Source: Mucilaginibacter rubeus (lineage in GTDB: Bacteria; Bacteroidota; Bacteroidia; Sphingobacteriales; Sphingobacteriaceae). Taken from it: a stretch of 64,000 bases of DNA. How positions within the stretch are numbered: the first letter of the stretch is position 1; the number at the start of each line of letters is the position of its first letter. The notes beneath the pieces were generated by a model. That model did no database searches. It was not told the DNA's origin and saw nothing but the letters and a program-made list of their open reading frames with translations. Below are positions 42,399-53,196 of this stretch, piece by piece. The translations under genes were made by a program, and so were the position numbers. The stretch lies in assembly GCF_014643835.1 (NCBI RefSeq), contig NZ_BMKD01000010.1:82479-146478 (forward strand). The letters are read 5' to 3'.

Positions 42399-42814
42399 TT
42401 TTCGGCAGCTACCTCAAAAAGTTCTTTTATCTTTTCAACGTTGAGCGGCTTGGAGATAAAATCTTTAACCAACGGATATGAACGCGCTTTGTTAATATCG
42501 TTGCTGAAAACAGATGATGAAATAATATAGATCTTGCTTTTGCCCAGGGGATCGAGGTTGAGGCGCTTATACTCATCCAAAAATTCCCAGCCATTCATAA
42601 TGGGCATATTAATATCAAGCAAAATATAATCGGGTAGTTTATTAGGGTCTTTTCTCTGGATATCAGAAAGTTGCTCAATCGCATATTTTCCGTTCAGGCA
42701 GGCCATAATTTCTGTATTAAGTAAAGCTTTCTTTATCAGTTTTATGGAGATAAAGTTATTTATCTCATCATCATCAACCAGCAATACACTTATGGCTTTA
42801 TTGTTAACATTCAT
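42395..42814 (-). CDS. Single-domain response regulator
   Basis: A 139-residue receiver domain with no output domain. VLLVDDDEINNF gives the acidic pocket (residues 15-17), the phosphorylated Asp lies in YILLDINMPIMNGWEFL, the Ser/Thr position in IISSSVF, and the Lys in FISKPLNVEKI. Such lone receivers pass signals by protein contact. No histidine kinase is adjacent, so its partner is unknown. It converges with the MBL gene. The 175-base gap upstream is AT-rich and shows no clear promoter. Confidence 0.92.
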   Translation of the reverse strand: MNVNNKAISVLLVDDDEINNFISIKLIKKALLNTEIMACLNGKYAIEQLSDIQRKDPNKLPDYILLDINMPIMNGWEFLDEYKRLNLDPLGKSKIYIISSSVFSNDINKARSYPLVKDFISKPLNVEKIKELFEVAAEN

Positions 42815-42991
42815 ATCTAAAATTTAAGCGCGTTGTTTTATACGAGACCACAATTCAAAAGGTTATATTCCTTATAGTTGTAAATTATAAAAAACAATAC
42901 ATTAAAACGGCTCCGCAACGTGAATATTTTATTTAATCTGGCCAATTAAATAAAGTTCAAAAAAACACGGAACAGGAATTAGCCATTGAAT

Positions 42992-43366
42992 TTAAAAGGC
43001 GTAGTCATGCTCCACCCGGCAAATGCGTACTTTATAATTCAGGTACCATTTATCGCGCCCCTGCTGCTGGGCAAACAGGTGCCGGGCATTAGCTTTCCAG
43101 TTCTTAATAGCTTCTACCGACTGCCAATAAGACACCGTTATTCCAACATTGTTACGCGCCGATTCAACGCCCAGAAAACCTTCCTGCTGCCGGGCCAGTT
43201 CAACCATTTCAACAGCCATATCGCTATAGCCTTGCTCTACACCGGTACGTAGGGATGTAAATATTACCGCATAATAAGGGGGCTGTGGTGTTTGAGCGAT
43301 AAGCTCTTCTAAATCTCCCCTAAAGGGAGAGACTTTTGAATTACCTTCAGGATTAGCTGAACTCAT
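42992..43366 (-). CDS. Antibiotic-biosynthesis-monooxygenase-fold protein with repeat-derived N-terminus
   Basis: A 124-residue protein. The ABM-like ferredoxin fold covers PPYYAVIFTSLRTGVEQGY, AVEMVELARQQEGFLGVES, GITVSYWQSVEAIKNWKANA. The first 36 residues are not part of the fold. Codons for KVSPFRGDLEEL (43301-43337) are part B of the two-part interspersed repeat also found at 7974-8051. The start ATG 43366 lies between parts A and B. There is no internal ATG, GTG or TTG that would start the fold cleanly. Function as monooxygenase or heme-degrading enzyme is not shown. Confidence 0.75.
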   Translation of the reverse strand: MSSANPEGNSKVSPFRGDLEELIAQTPQPPYYAVIFTSLRTGVEQGYSDMAVEMVELARQQEGFLGVESARNNVGITVSYWQSVEAIKNWKANARHLFAQQQGRDKWYLNYKVRICRVEHDYAF

Positions 43367-43416
43367 AATATATATTTGTGTGAAAAATAAAAACCCTCCT
43401 TGTTTAGGGGAGGGTT
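43301..43416 (-). repeat. Two-part interspersed repeat, minus-oriented copy
   Basis: Part A is the hairpin 43392-43416 (AACCCTCC / GGAGGGTT). Part B is 43301-43337, 27 or more of 34 bases like 8017-8051. Both parts are in the same relative order as the copy at 7974, read on the minus strand. Confidence 0.75.
43392..43416 (-). terminator. Hairpin after gcvP
   Basis: Stem AACCCTCC/GGAGGGTT with loop about 9 bases, followed on minus by TTTTTATTTTTC; 11 bases past the gcvP stop. It is also part A of the two-part repeat, so a repeat serves as terminator. Confidence 0.6.
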
Positions 43417-43426
43417 GATTTAAAAG

Positions 43427-46318
43427 CTATTCAATCACGCTTTCTTCAAACTCATACTCTTCCAGCGGGGGGCATGAGCAGATCAGCGTTCTGTCGCCAT
43501 AAGTGTCATTAACCCTGCCCACCGAAGGCCAGAATTTATTGGCAGCCACGTAAGGCAGCGGGAATGCCGCTTTTTGACGGGTATAAGGATGCTCCCACTC
43601 GTTGCCGGTAATTACAGCTACAGTATGTGGCGCATTTTTTAACGGATTGTTTGTTTTATCAGATAAACCATCAACCACATCGGCAATTTCATGACGGATA
43701 GAGATCATGGCATCGCAAAAACGGTCGAGCTCATGCTTAGGCTCTGATTCAGTCGGCTCAACCATTACCGTACCCGCAACCGGGAATGATACGGTTGGTG
43801 CATGGAAACCATAATCCATTAAACGTTTAGCAATATCCGTAACCTCGATACCTGCCGATTTAAATGAGCGGCAATCCAGGATCATTTCATGCGCGCAACG
43901 GCCATTAGCACCAGCATATAGTACAGGGTAATGTTCCTGTAACCTGGCTTTAATGTAGTTGGCATTCAGGATAGCATAACGGGTAGCGTTAGTCAAGCCT
44001 TCGGCACCCATCATGGCAATGTAAGCATGTGATATGATGAGGATAGATGCAGAACCCCATGGCGCTGCAGAAACAGCATGGATTGATTTACCTCTGTCGA
44101 TATCAACCACAGCATGACCCGGCAAATAAGGAACCAAATGTTTTGCAACACCGATCGGGCCCATGCCGGGGCCACCGCCACCGTGAGGGATACAGAATGT
44201 TTTATGCAGGTTGAGGTGACAAACGTCGGCACCGATATTGGCCGGACTTGTTAAACCTACCTGCGCGTTCATGTTAGCACCGTCCATATAAACCTGGCCG
44301 CCGTTTTCATGAATAATTTCGCAAATTTCAATGATGCTTTCTTCAAATACGCCGTGAGTTGATGGGTAAGTAACCATCAGGCATGAAAGCTCGTTTTTGT
44401 ATTGCTCAGCTTTGGCGCGCATGTCGGCAACATCAATGTTTCCGTTATCATCGCACTTAACCACCACTATCTTCATGCCGGCCATAGCTGCAGATGCAGG
44501 GTTGGTACCGTGTGCCGATGAAGGGATCAGAGCAATATTACGGTGGCTATCGCCCCTGTCATTGTGATAAGCGCGGATTACCATTAAACCGGCGTATTCG
44601 CCTTGCGCACCGGCATTTGGCTGCAGGCTCATGGCTGCAAAACCGGTGATTTCGCTTAGCCAATTGTTGATCTCATCAAACAGCTGCATATAACCGCCAA
44701 CCTGGTCGGTTGGGGCAAATGGATGAATTTTACTGAACTCGGCCCAGGTAACAGGTACCATTTCGGTGGTAGCGTTCAGTTTCATGGTACAAGAGCCTAA
44801 AGCTATCATAGAGTGGCAAAGCGAAAGATCTTTCGCCTCCAATGATTTGATATAACGCAACATTTCATGTTCAGACCGGTGGGTATTGAACAGACTGTGC
44901 GTTAAATATGCAGAAGTACGCTGAAGTTCTGTAGGAATAACAGTTTCAAGGCTTGCATTAACGCCATCGAAATCAACATCGTTAAATGTTTTACCCTTAA
45001 CTTTGGCAAAGAACCTTACCATGGTTTTGATATCCTCAACCGAAGTGGTTTCATCAATTGCTATAGTTACTATTGAACCTTCGTAGTTAAGGTTCATTTC
45101 GTTATTTAATGCTTCCGAATGGATAGGACCAACAAGGTTCCCCACATCAAACTTAACAGTATCAAAGTAAGCATCGTTCAATTGCTCATAGCCAAGCTGC
45201 CCTAAGGTTTTGGCTAATAATATTGCTAAGCCGTGAATGCGCTCTGCTATAAGCTTAATACCATCCGGACCATGATATACGGCATACATACCAGCCATAA
45301 TAGCTAACAGTGCCTGTGCGGTGCAGATATTTGATGTAGCTTTATCGCGGCGAATGTGCTGCTCGCGGGTTTGCAGGGCCATGCGCAGGGCATAATTATT
45401 GGCGCTGTCGATAGTAACGCCGATGATGCGGCCCGGGATAGAACGTTTATACTCTTCTTTAGTAGCGAAGAAAGCAGCATGCGGGCCGCCAAAACCCATC
45501 GGTACACCAAAACGTTGCGATGAACCAACAACGATATCGGCACCCCACTCGCCCGGAGGGGTTAATAGCGCAAGACTCATGATATCGGCAACAACGGTAA
45601 GCTTAATACCTTTTTCATGACCTTTTGCAGCAAAATCGGCGTAGTTATAAACCGCGCCATTGCTGGCAGGATATTGTACAATAGCGCCAAACATATCGTC
45701 GGTTAATTCAACGGTACGGTGGTCGCCTATTCTCAGTTCAATGCCATAAGGCTCTGAACGGGTTTTTAAGATATCAATAGTTTGCGGGAACACTTCTTCG
45801 GAAACGAAGAAAACGTTGGCGCTGTTGTTTTTACGCAAGGTATATTGCATAAACATAGCCTCGGCAGCGGCAGTACCTTCATCAAGCAATGAAGCATTGG
45901 CAATTTCCATACCGGTAAGGTCGATAACCATGGTTTGGAAGTTTAACAAAGCCTGCAGGCGGCCCTGTGCAATTTCGGCCTGGTATGGGGTGTACTGCGT
46001 GTACCATCCAGGGTTTTCAAGAATATTGCGCTGAATAACGCCCGGTACAATCACATCATAGTAACCTTTGCCGATGAATGACTTGAAAACTTTGTTTTTT
46101 GAAGCCGTTTGCTTTAAGGTGTTCAGGTAATCGAACTCGCTTTTTGCCGCGGGCAGGTTAAGCGGTTTGGCAAGCCTGATCTTTTGCGGTATGGTTTGCT
46201 CTATTAATTCATCAAGCGTACTTACACCGATGGTTTTTAACATTTTGGCCGTGTCGGCCGCGCTTGGAGCAATGTGCCTCGACTGAAACTGCTCCTGATA
46301 GGTTGTATTCAACTTCAT
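43427..46318 (-). CDS. gcvP: Glycine dehydrogenase (decarboxylating), P protein
   Basis: P protein of the glycine cleavage system: decarboxylates glycine and passes the aminomethyl group to the H protein lipoyl. The 963 residues are the fused single-chain form. Typical segments: [67 protein letters not shown]; in the C-terminal half [17 protein letters not shown] with the PLP lysine, and [20 protein letters not shown]. It connects with tdh and kbl as a route from threonine to one-carbon units. No gcvT or gcvH is in the window. Its promoter is at 46347-46378. Confidence 0.97.
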   Translation of the reverse strand: MKLNTTYQEQFQSRHIAPSAADTAKMLKTIGVSTLDELIEQTIPQKIRLAKPLNLPAAKSEFDYLNTLKQTASKNKVFKSFIGKGYYDVIVPGVIQRNILENPGWYTQYTPYQAEIAQGRLQALLNFQTMVIDLTGMEIANASLLDEGTAAAEAMFMQYTLRKNNSANVFFVSEEVFPQTIDILKTRSEPYGIELRIGDHRTVELTDDMFGAIVQYPASNGAVYNYADFAAKGHEKGIKLTVVADIMSLALLTPPGEWGADIVVGSSQRFGVPMGFGGPHAAFFATKEEYKRSIPGRIIGVTIDSANNYALRMALQTREQHIRRDKATSNICTAQALLAIMAGMYAVYHGPDGIKLIAERIHGLAILLAKTLGQLGYEQLNDAYFDTVKFDVGNLVGPIHSEALNNEMNLNYEGSIVTIAIDETTSVEDIKTMVRFFAKVKGKTFNDVDFDGVNASLETVIPTELQRTSAYLTHSLFNTHRSEHEMLRYIKSLEAKDLSLCHSMIALGSCTMKLNATTEMVPVTWAEFSKIHPFAPTDQVGGYMQLFDEINNWLSEITGFAAMSLQPNAGAQGEYAGLMVIRAYHNDRGDSHRNIALIPSSAHGTNPASAAMAGMKIVVVKCDDNGNIDVADMRAKAEQYKNELSCLMVTYPSTHGVFEESIIEICEIIHENGGQVYMDGANMNAQVGLTSPANIGADVCHLNLHKTFCIPHGGGGPGMGPIGVAKHLVPYLPGHAVVDIDRGKSIHAVSAAPWGSASILIISHAYIAMMGAEGLTNATRYAILNANYIKARLQEHYPVLYAGANGRCAHEMILDCRSFKSAGIEVTDIAKRLMDYGFHAPTVSFPVAGTVMVEPTESEPKHELDRFCDAMISIRHEIADVVDGLSDKTNNPLKNAPHTVAVITGNEWEHPYTRQKAAFPLPYVAANKFWPSVGRVNDTYGDRTLICSCPPLEEYEFEESVIE

Positions 46319-46346
46319 GAATTAATCGTCCCTCTTAAATTTACCG

Positions 46347-46378
46347 CAAAGGTACGATTTTGCAACATGAGTAACAAT
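46347..46378 (-). promoter_or_regulatory. Promoter of gcvP
   Basis: On minus, TACCTTTG (46347-46354) fits the -7 box, with ATTG (46375-46378) as -33 element after a 20-base spacer. The start ATG is at 46318, so the leader is about 22 bases. Confidence 0.55.
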
Positions 46379-46445
46379 TAGCTAATATGATATTGACAAT
46401 GCATTTACAGGAAAAAAATGTAATTTGGCTCTTGAATACCTAAAC

Positions 46446-49409
46446 ATGACGGGCAGGCGAGTTTTACTTTTTATCACGATTTTTCTTTTTATCAGCTTTA
46501 AAAGCTTTTCAGCTGTTTTCACGGTAACCAGTAATGCTGATTCGGGGCCGGGTACCTTGCGCGAAGCATTAACGCTTGCCGCGGCCAATGGCAGCGCTAC
46601 CAAAGATTATATTTATTTTAATTTACCGGATTTGAGTGAAGCGGGAAGGACGATAACAATGTTAACCCAATTGCCGGATGTTTCATCAAACCTAATTATT
46701 GACGGCAGCACGCAACCGGGTGATAAATTTGGCATAAGTGACGCTAAAGTTGCACTTTTTCAAACGGCCGATTATACACAGGAGGTCTCGGGCTTGTTCA
46801 TTCATGATCAAACTGATGTAGCCGTACTTGGCTTATATATTAAGTGCGCAACCTATACAATTACGCAAACCAACTATTTCTGGCAAGGTATCAATATAGA
46901 AAACAGTAAAAATATACAAATTGGCCAGGCAGGAAAAGGTAATATTATCGTTGGATTTTATTTCCCGATAGCTACTAACTTTGACCATAAAAGTCAAACC
47001 TGTGAAAACATCTCTTTAAAAGATAATATCTGCGACATTGAAATTGACGGAATTACCACATCACCCAATTTACAATATAACCAAGGCGCTTATTTTTTCT
47101 TTCTTGCCGGACAAATAGACATTGGTGGCACGACTGGCGAAGGTAATTTATTTGCCAATGGTTTGACCATTTATCAGTGGAACTCCTACGATGATTCACC
47201 GCCTGCTAATTTTCTGATCAGGAATAACAAGGTCGGTGTAAATTACCTGGTTAACGATATTATACCCTCATGTATTGGGCTTAACATAGGAAGTGGAAGT
47301 CCTGCCGGAAAAAACACTATTACTATAGCGGATAACGAGCTAGCGGGTTTCCAGGGACCTTTATTTGCCTCTAATTGTATCGGTAAACTCACCATATTAA
47401 GAAACTATATTGGTATAGATAAAACGCTCACTCATAAGCTAAATATACCGGGTGCAGGAATAGCTGTTTTTTACTATCAGGGTGATGTGCAAATAGGCAC
47501 TACCGACCCTAAAGATGCCAATGTAGTTGGATATTGTAAACCATTACAATTAACAGAAACTCTTAAGGTGTCTTTTAACAAAAACAGTTTTTTTTGCGCC
47601 AAAGATTTTTACCCCATTTACAGCTATAGCCTGTACAGTCCGCTGCCGCAGGCAAGCATCACTAATGTTACCAATAACAGCATTGGCGGTACCGCAACTC
47701 CACACTCATCTATCGAATTATTTTATGCAGATGACTGTGGCACTTGTTCTCCCAAAACATATTTTGCATCAACGATTGCCGATAATAACGGAAAATGGGT
47801 TTACAACACCCATTTAACCGGCTCGGTTTTAGCTACCGCAACCATAAACGGAACCACGTCCGAATATACGCAACCCTCTTTGTCGGCCAATGTAGATGAC
47901 AGTCAAATAAATAAGCACACACCCGATTGCAATGGAAGTAACGGTTCAATAACTAATATCAGGGTCACCTCCTTTACCCAGCCAACTGATATTTATACCT
48001 ACACATGGACAAATAGCCAAAATCAGGTCGTTGGTCATAATCTAGACCTCAACGAGGTACCAGAAGAAACGTATACCTTAAAAATTACCGGCCCCGGCTG
48101 CGGCACGATAACAACTGCCCCTATAACGCTAAAGTCAAAAACAATAACGATTGATTTAACAAACATCCATAAATCAAATGCAGGCTGTAATGGACCAACC
48201 GGTTCAATTACCGGCATAACCGCGCCAAACGCAACCCATTATCAATGGATAAATAAAATCAACAACCAAATTGCAAGTAATTCAAGCGATCTTAGGGATG
48301 TTGGACCTGGTACTTATCAGCTGATTGCAAGCAATGATTTTAGCTGTAGCGAGAAAAGTCCGGAATACACTATTGATGCTACTCCTGCAACCGTCTATCC
48401 AAATTATAACACTAATATTAACAACAGTTGCACAGGTGAAAACAACGGCTCAATTACCGTAATACCTACAGATAACCTTGTTAAAACAGCACGCTGGATT
48501 GACGCCGAAGGGCAACCTGCAGGTACGGGGTTAAATGTCCCAAACCTTAAACCCGGCACTTATAAAGTTTACTTTACCGATGCCAGCGGCTGCGAAACAC
48601 TTTATCCGCATGATTTTACCGTTAACGAAATTGATCCCTTGCAAATAGTGGCAAACTCAGAAACCCGTACCGATGATCAATGCGGATTAAATACGGGGGG
48701 TATAAAAAACATTCAGGTTAAAGGCGGCACACAGCCCTACACCTATTTATGGCTTAATGTAGCCGGTGAGCATTTAGTTACATCGCAAGATCTTACAGAC
48801 GTCGGTGCCGGGGATTACACGCTGCAGGTTCAGGACGCCGGTGGTTGCGGCGTTATGGCAAGTCGCATTTATACTGTTTTAAATGAAAACAGCAGCATAG
48901 ATGCGCCGGTAATTGCCCCCTTGCAATTATGCGCTCCGGGCGAAGCTTTGCTATCCGTCAGTTCTCCATCTGCCGGGAATACCTATCGTCTTTATGATTC
49001 GCAAACAAGCACTCAATACCAGGATGAACAAACCAATGGCATCTTCAAAATCAAAGCAAATCCCAATAGCACTTATTATATAAGCAAGGTTAGCGGCCAG
49101 TGCGAAAGCGAACGAACCCAGGCGCAAATAACCATCAGCTTATCTGCTATTGATATCCCAAACGCGTTCACACCTAATGGCGACGGTAAAAATGACTACT
49201 GGAAAATAAACAATGCTCAAAATTATCCGCAGGCAATAGTCCAGATATTTACCAGGTACGGGCAAAAAGTATTTGAATCAAAAGGGTATAGCGTACCGTT
49301 TGACGGAACTTATAATGGCACCAAACTTCCTTCGGGAGTGTACTATTATATTTTAAATCTCGGTAAAAGCTGCAATTTGCTCTCAGGCAGTTTGTCAATC
49401 ATCAGGTAA
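46446..49409 (+). CDS. Secreted T9SS type B protein, beta-helix plus four SprB-like repeats
   Basis: About 987 residues from ATG 46446 (ATG 46425 possible). Signal peptide ending FKSFSA, then the conserved opening VTSNADSGPGTLREAL, then a right-handed beta-helix region of about 400 residues (KNIQIGQAGKGNIIVG, IDIGGTTGEGNLFANG). A small domain follows (ATPHSSIELFYADDCGTC). Four SprB-like repeats (about 475-780) have the pattern C...NGSI...YxW...GTYxLxVxDxxGC. The CHU_C/T9SS type B sorting domain is at the end (IPNAFTPNGDGKNDYWKINN, GVYYYILNLG). It is expected to be exported by the Por secretion system and cell-surface-bound. It is the first of three tandem paralogs. Confidence 0.88.
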   Translation: MTGRRVLLFITIFLFISFKSFSAVFTVTSNADSGPGTLREALTLAAANGSATKDYIYFNLPDLSEAGRTITMLTQLPDVSSNLIIDGSTQPGDKFGISDAKVALFQTADYTQEVSGLFIHDQTDVAVLGLYIKCATYTITQTNYFWQGINIENSKNIQIGQAGKGNIIVGFYFPIATNFDHKSQTCENISLKDNICDIEIDGITTSPNLQYNQGAYFFFLAGQIDIGGTTGEGNLFANGLTIYQWNSYDDSPPANFLIRNNKVGVNYLVNDIIPSCIGLNIGSGSPAGKNTITIADNELAGFQGPLFASNCIGKLTILRNYIGIDKTLTHKLNIPGAGIAVFYYQGDVQIGTTDPKDANVVGYCKPLQLTETLKVSFNKNSFFCAKDFYPIYSYSLYSPLPQASITNVTNNSIGGTATPHSSIELFYADDCGTCSPKTYFASTIADNNGKWVYNTHLTGSVLATATINGTTSEYTQPSLSANVDDSQINKHTPDCNGSNGSITNIRVTSFTQPTDIYTYTWTNSQNQVVGHNLDLNEVPEETYTLKITGPGCGTITTAPITLKSKTITIDLTNIHKSNAGCNGPTGSITGITAPNATHYQWINKINNQIASNSSDLRDVGPGTYQLIASNDFSCSEKSPEYTIDATPATVYPNYNTNINNSCTGENNGSITVIPTDNLVKTARWIDAEGQPAGTGLNVPNLKPGTYKVYFTDASGCETLYPHDFTVNEIDPLQIVANSETRTDDQCGLNTGGIKNIQVKGGTQPYTYLWLNVAGEHLVTSQDLTDVGAGDYTLQVQDAGGCGVMASRIYTVLNENSSIDAPVIAPLQLCAPGEALLSVSSPSAGNTYRLYDSQTSTQYQDEQTNGIFKIKANPNSTYYISKVSGQCESERTQAQITISLSAIDIPNAFTPNGDGKNDYWKINNAQNYPQAIVQIFTRYGQKVFESKGYSVPFDGTYNGTKLPSGVYYYILNLGKSCNLLSGSLSIIR

Positions 49410-49526
49410 CCATACAGCATTTCACTATTTTGATGTTGTTTATTGTATAACCACCACCTGATCAATATAATATTCACAGTGTACTTACAGCAAAAAAGTG
49501 TATTTTGCAGCTGATTACCTAAATCA

Positions 49527-52500
49527 ATGTTTGTTAAGAAATTATCACTTTTAGTACTACTAATATCGATCTTGTTTTGCAATGTAGCCTCAGGCGCTAC
49601 ATTTATAGTAACCAGCAATGCCGATACCGGTCCGGGAACGCTGCGCGAGGCTTTAACCAACGCCGCGGCTAATGGCACTGCAACGCCTGATATCATCCAG
49701 TTTAAATTACCGGGAACGCTTGTATCTGACCGCACCATCAGGTTAAAAAGCCAATTGCCCGCGGTAACTTCAAATTTAGTAATTGATGGTACAAGTCAGC
49801 CCGGTATAGCCTTTGGCGTGTCTGATGCAAGGGTTATCATCGAACCTGAAACTTCGCCGGCCTACTTTAACTGCCTTTTCATTAACGGTGATATTAACAG
49901 CGGCGGGGCAACGGCAAAAAGCATCGGGATTTATGGGTTATATATCCGCAATTTTGCCCGCATTACCAGCTTTGCCAATCCTGACCTCGGACAGGGTTCG
50001 GGCATTGTGATCCAGGGCGATGCTTCGGCTATTATTATAGGCGCGCCGGGTAAAGGCAACGTCATATGCGGCAACATCAACGGCATTGTTAACAACTCTT
50101 ATTACTATAATAACGGGCTTGCCGATATTCTTATTCAAAGCAATATCATAGGTTTATTGGATGATGGCTATACCGCGGCAAGCAATATTAACGGTGTTAA
50201 CCTGGTACTGAGCAAAACAGCCACCATAGGTGGTACAGCTGCTAACATGGGCAATGTTATATCGGCCAATGTTACTAATATTAATATCATACGCGGATAT
50301 AATTTCAATGTTACCCCAAGCGTTGTTGACATTCAAAACAATAAAATAGGTACGGATTATACCGGGAAAAAAGATTTTAAAAACATCCTGCTGTTTCAGC
50401 AGAGCGCCTTTATCAAAGCATACGGCATTAACGTAACTACCGATTATACCACCGTGAACATTAATGCCAATATCATATCGGGTCAGCGTTATTGCGGCAT
50501 TTATATTGAACGGGCCACATTCAATATCACGGGCAACAAAATTGGTACTGATATCACCGGTACCGCCAACCTCGGGAATGGCGAAGGCATCAGGGCCGGC
50601 GAGAGCTCATCGGGTACCATTGGCGGCCCGCTTGCTACCGATAAAAATTACATTGGTTACAATCAGTACGGCATCGAAGCTCTTAACAGCGCCCATACAT
50701 TGATAACCCGAAACAGCATTTTTTGCAACAGTGACTATGGCATAAGCGCCATCAGTAATTATTATACAGTCCCCTATGTGCAGGTGCTTAATTTCGGCAG
50801 CACAGCAGTATCTGGGATAGCTACACCAAACTCGGCTATCGAGCTTTTCTTTTCGGACGATTGCGGAACGATATGCCAGGGTAAAACCTATATTACTACC
50901 GTACAGTCTGACGGGAGCGGTAAATGGTCTTACTCAGGAGCTATCAGTAAGGCTGTAATAGCCACGGCAACTGATGCTAATAAAAACACCTCGCCTTTTT
51001 CATCATTGGTGATCAGGGAAAGTGATATTGTAATAAAAAATTACACTTGTGCATACCAGGGTAGTATTACCATACAGCAAAACCGGAGCGGCCTGTTATA
51101 CCATTGGGATAAAAAGGAACAAAATGGCAGTCTTGCATCCGTTGGCGATGGTCAGAGTATAAAAAACCTTTTACCAGGCACTTACCAGTTAACAGCACAA
51201 TACCCAGGCGGCTGCCAGAAAGTTACGCAGCTTTTTGAGGTAAAAGATTCGCGGATCAAAATACAGAATGTAATTGTGCCGGTACCGGAATGCCGTCAGA
51301 AACAATTTCCGTTTGATGTGAACTTTACAGGAGGTACAGGTAATATCACTTTTGCGTGGAAAGATAAGAATGGTAATATCGCGGCAACAAGCAAGTCGGC
51401 CTCTTTACCCCAAGGCACTTACACGGTAACCATTTATGACGAGGCCGGCTGCGCTGTAACCTCAAGCCCGGCTGTAAACATTAAAGCCAAACCAGGTCCT
51501 GATTATGACCTTTCAACCATGACGGTAAAATCTGCTCAATGCGGGGTAGCCGACGGCAGCATAAAAAACATTACACCCATCCCCTCAGGGATAGGTACAC
51601 TTACCTACAAATGGCTGGATGCCGCGGGCAAAACCGTTAGGACTTCAAAAGATCTGGTAGGAGTCAAAGGCGGTACCTATACCCTCGTACTCACAGATCA
51701 AAGCGAGTGCAGTCCTTATTCTACCCCGCCGATAACTATTTCAGAAACAAATTCGGTAATTTTTTATGGTGGTGTTGTAACCCCCGCGAAATGCGGTGAA
51801 AATAATGGTGCTATAACCGGGGTTTCAGCACCAAATGCCGATAAATTTCAATGGTACGATCCACAAGGTAACCCAATACCTACTAACCCTGCAAACCTGG
51901 ATATTTCTCCCCTCGCCGACGGCACATACCGGCTGAACGCGTTAAATACTCAAACGCAATGCAGCAACGATGCCTATTTTACGGTTAACCGTTTGGCACC
52001 CGAGGTATTTACCATTAAAAACCTTATTAACACACCTACTACCTGCGGGCTCAACAATGGCAGCCTGCATATTGATTTTGAGGGAAGTATAAAGCCAAGT
52101 TCTTATCAATGGGTTGATGCAGCCGGTACAACAGTAAGTTACGGTACCGATGTTCCAAACGCCGCCCCCGGTTCATATACGCTTCATGTAACCGATAAAA
52201 ACGGATGTGCTTCTGTATTGGGCACCTGGGTAATACAGGCAACCCCTTTGTTACAATTTTCGGCAAATAATGCCCCGGTAGCCAAAACAGATGAGTGCGA
52301 CCAGCTATTGGGCAGCATTACAGGCATCGATGTTTCCGGCGGTGTGCCTCCATATAAATTTATCTGGACCGACGCCACCGGCAATACCGTGGGGAACGAT
52401 AAAGATTTAACAAATGTGGGCAAAGGCACTTATTCATTGACAGTTACTGATAACACTACCTGTGCAATTCCGTTACCATTCAGCAAGGAGGTTGGCAACC

Positions 52501-53021
52501 AAAAATTCATTCCTGATGCACCGGTATTAAACGACCAAAGGATCTGTCTGCCCGGAAAAGTAGGCCTGTCTGTTTTAAACAAAACTACAGGCATGTATAA
52601 TTTATATGCCGATGCTACATCAACAACGCCGCTTCAAACCAGTAATACCGGCAATTTTGAAGTATTAATAACCGAAACCAGTGATTATTATATCTCATAC
52701 AGCATAGGATCATGCGAAAGCCCGCGCACCAAAACACATATCGAAGTTGTATTGGTCGATGTAAAATTCTCCAATACCATAACCCCCAACGGCGATGGTA
52801 TAAACGATTACTGGAAGATAGAAGGCCTTGAAAAATTCCCCGGCACTTTAGTTCAGATCTTTAACCGTTACGGAAAAAGGGTGTTCGAGTCAAAAGAATA
52901 CGCCACACCATTTTCAGGGCAGTTTAATGGCTGGCTGCTGCCTTCGGGAGTGTATTACTATATCATTAACCTAAATACTCCTTGTAAGCTGCTATCGGGC
53001 AACCTTACATTGATCAGGTAA
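49527..53021 (+). CDS. Secreted T9SS type B protein, beta-helix plus six SprB-like repeats
   Basis: Second of the three paralogs, 1164 residues, signal peptide to about residue 23. Same order as its neighbours: VTSNADTGPGTLREAL, beta-helix (IIIGAPGKGNVICGN), an ATPNSAIELFFSDDCGTIC domain, then six SprB-like repeats, and the sorting domain (TITPNGDGINDYWKIEG). The region from about 490 to 1020 holds the repeats, each about 75-85 residues. The upstream region resembles that of the first paralog, so the duplication included its promoter. It probably acts on the cell surface in adhesion or gliding; nothing fixes the role. Confidence 0.88.
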   Translation: MFVKKLSLLVLLISILFCNVASGATFIVTSNADTGPGTLREALTNAAANGTATPDIIQFKLPGTLVSDRTIRLKSQLPAVTSNLVIDGTSQPGIAFGVSDARVIIEPETSPAYFNCLFINGDINSGGATAKSIGIYGLYIRNFARITSFANPDLGQGSGIVIQGDASAIIIGAPGKGNVICGNINGIVNNSYYYNNGLADILIQSNIIGLLDDGYTAASNINGVNLVLSKTATIGGTAANMGNVISANVTNINIIRGYNFNVTPSVVDIQNNKIGTDYTGKKDFKNILLFQQSAFIKAYGINVTTDYTTVNINANIISGQRYCGIYIERATFNITGNKIGTDITGTANLGNGEGIRAGESSSGTIGGPLATDKNYIGYNQYGIEALNSAHTLITRNSIFCNSDYGISAISNYYTVPYVQVLNFGSTAVSGIATPNSAIELFFSDDCGTICQGKTYITTVQSDGSGKWSYSGAISKAVIATATDANKNTSPFSSLVIRESDIVIKNYTCAYQGSITIQQNRSGLLYHWDKKEQNGSLASVGDGQSIKNLLPGTYQLTAQYPGGCQKVTQLFEVKDSRIKIQNVIVPVPECRQKQFPFDVNFTGGTGNITFAWKDKNGNIAATSKSASLPQGTYTVTIYDEAGCAVTSSPAVNIKAKPGPDYDLSTMTVKSAQCGVADGSIKNITPIPSGIGTLTYKWLDAAGKTVRTSKDLVGVKGGTYTLVLTDQSECSPYSTPPITISETNSVIFYGGVVTPAKCGENNGAITGVSAPNADKFQWYDPQGNPIPTNPANLDISPLADGTYRLNALNTQTQCSNDAYFTVNRLAPEVFTIKNLINTPTTCGLNNGSLHIDFEGSIKPSSYQWVDAAGTTVSYGTDVPNAAPGSYTLHVTDKNGCASVLGTWVIQATPLLQFSANNAPVAKTDECDQLLGSITGIDVSGGVPPYKFIWTDATGNTVGNDKDLTNVGKGTYSLTVTDNTTCAIPLPFSKEVGNQKFIPDAPVLNDQRICLPGKVGLSVLNKTTGMYNLYADATSTTPLQTSNTGNFEVLITETSDYYISYSIGSCESPRTKTHIEVVLVDVKFSNTITPNGDGINDYWKIEGLEKFPGTLVQIFNRYGKRVFESKEYATPFSGQFNGWLLPSGVYYYIINLNTPCKLLSGNLTLIR

Positions 53022-53196
53022 TTTTTTAACAATATCATGAATAACCTGCCGCTCCGTTTTGCGGCGGGCATATTATATTATAAAGGATATTAAACAAAAA
53101 TCGTAACTTACTGGCAGGCAATATCAACCAATATTAACGAACCAGTTTATTGCCCAAATCAATTTATAAACTAACATTCCAGATTGTGTTGCCGCC

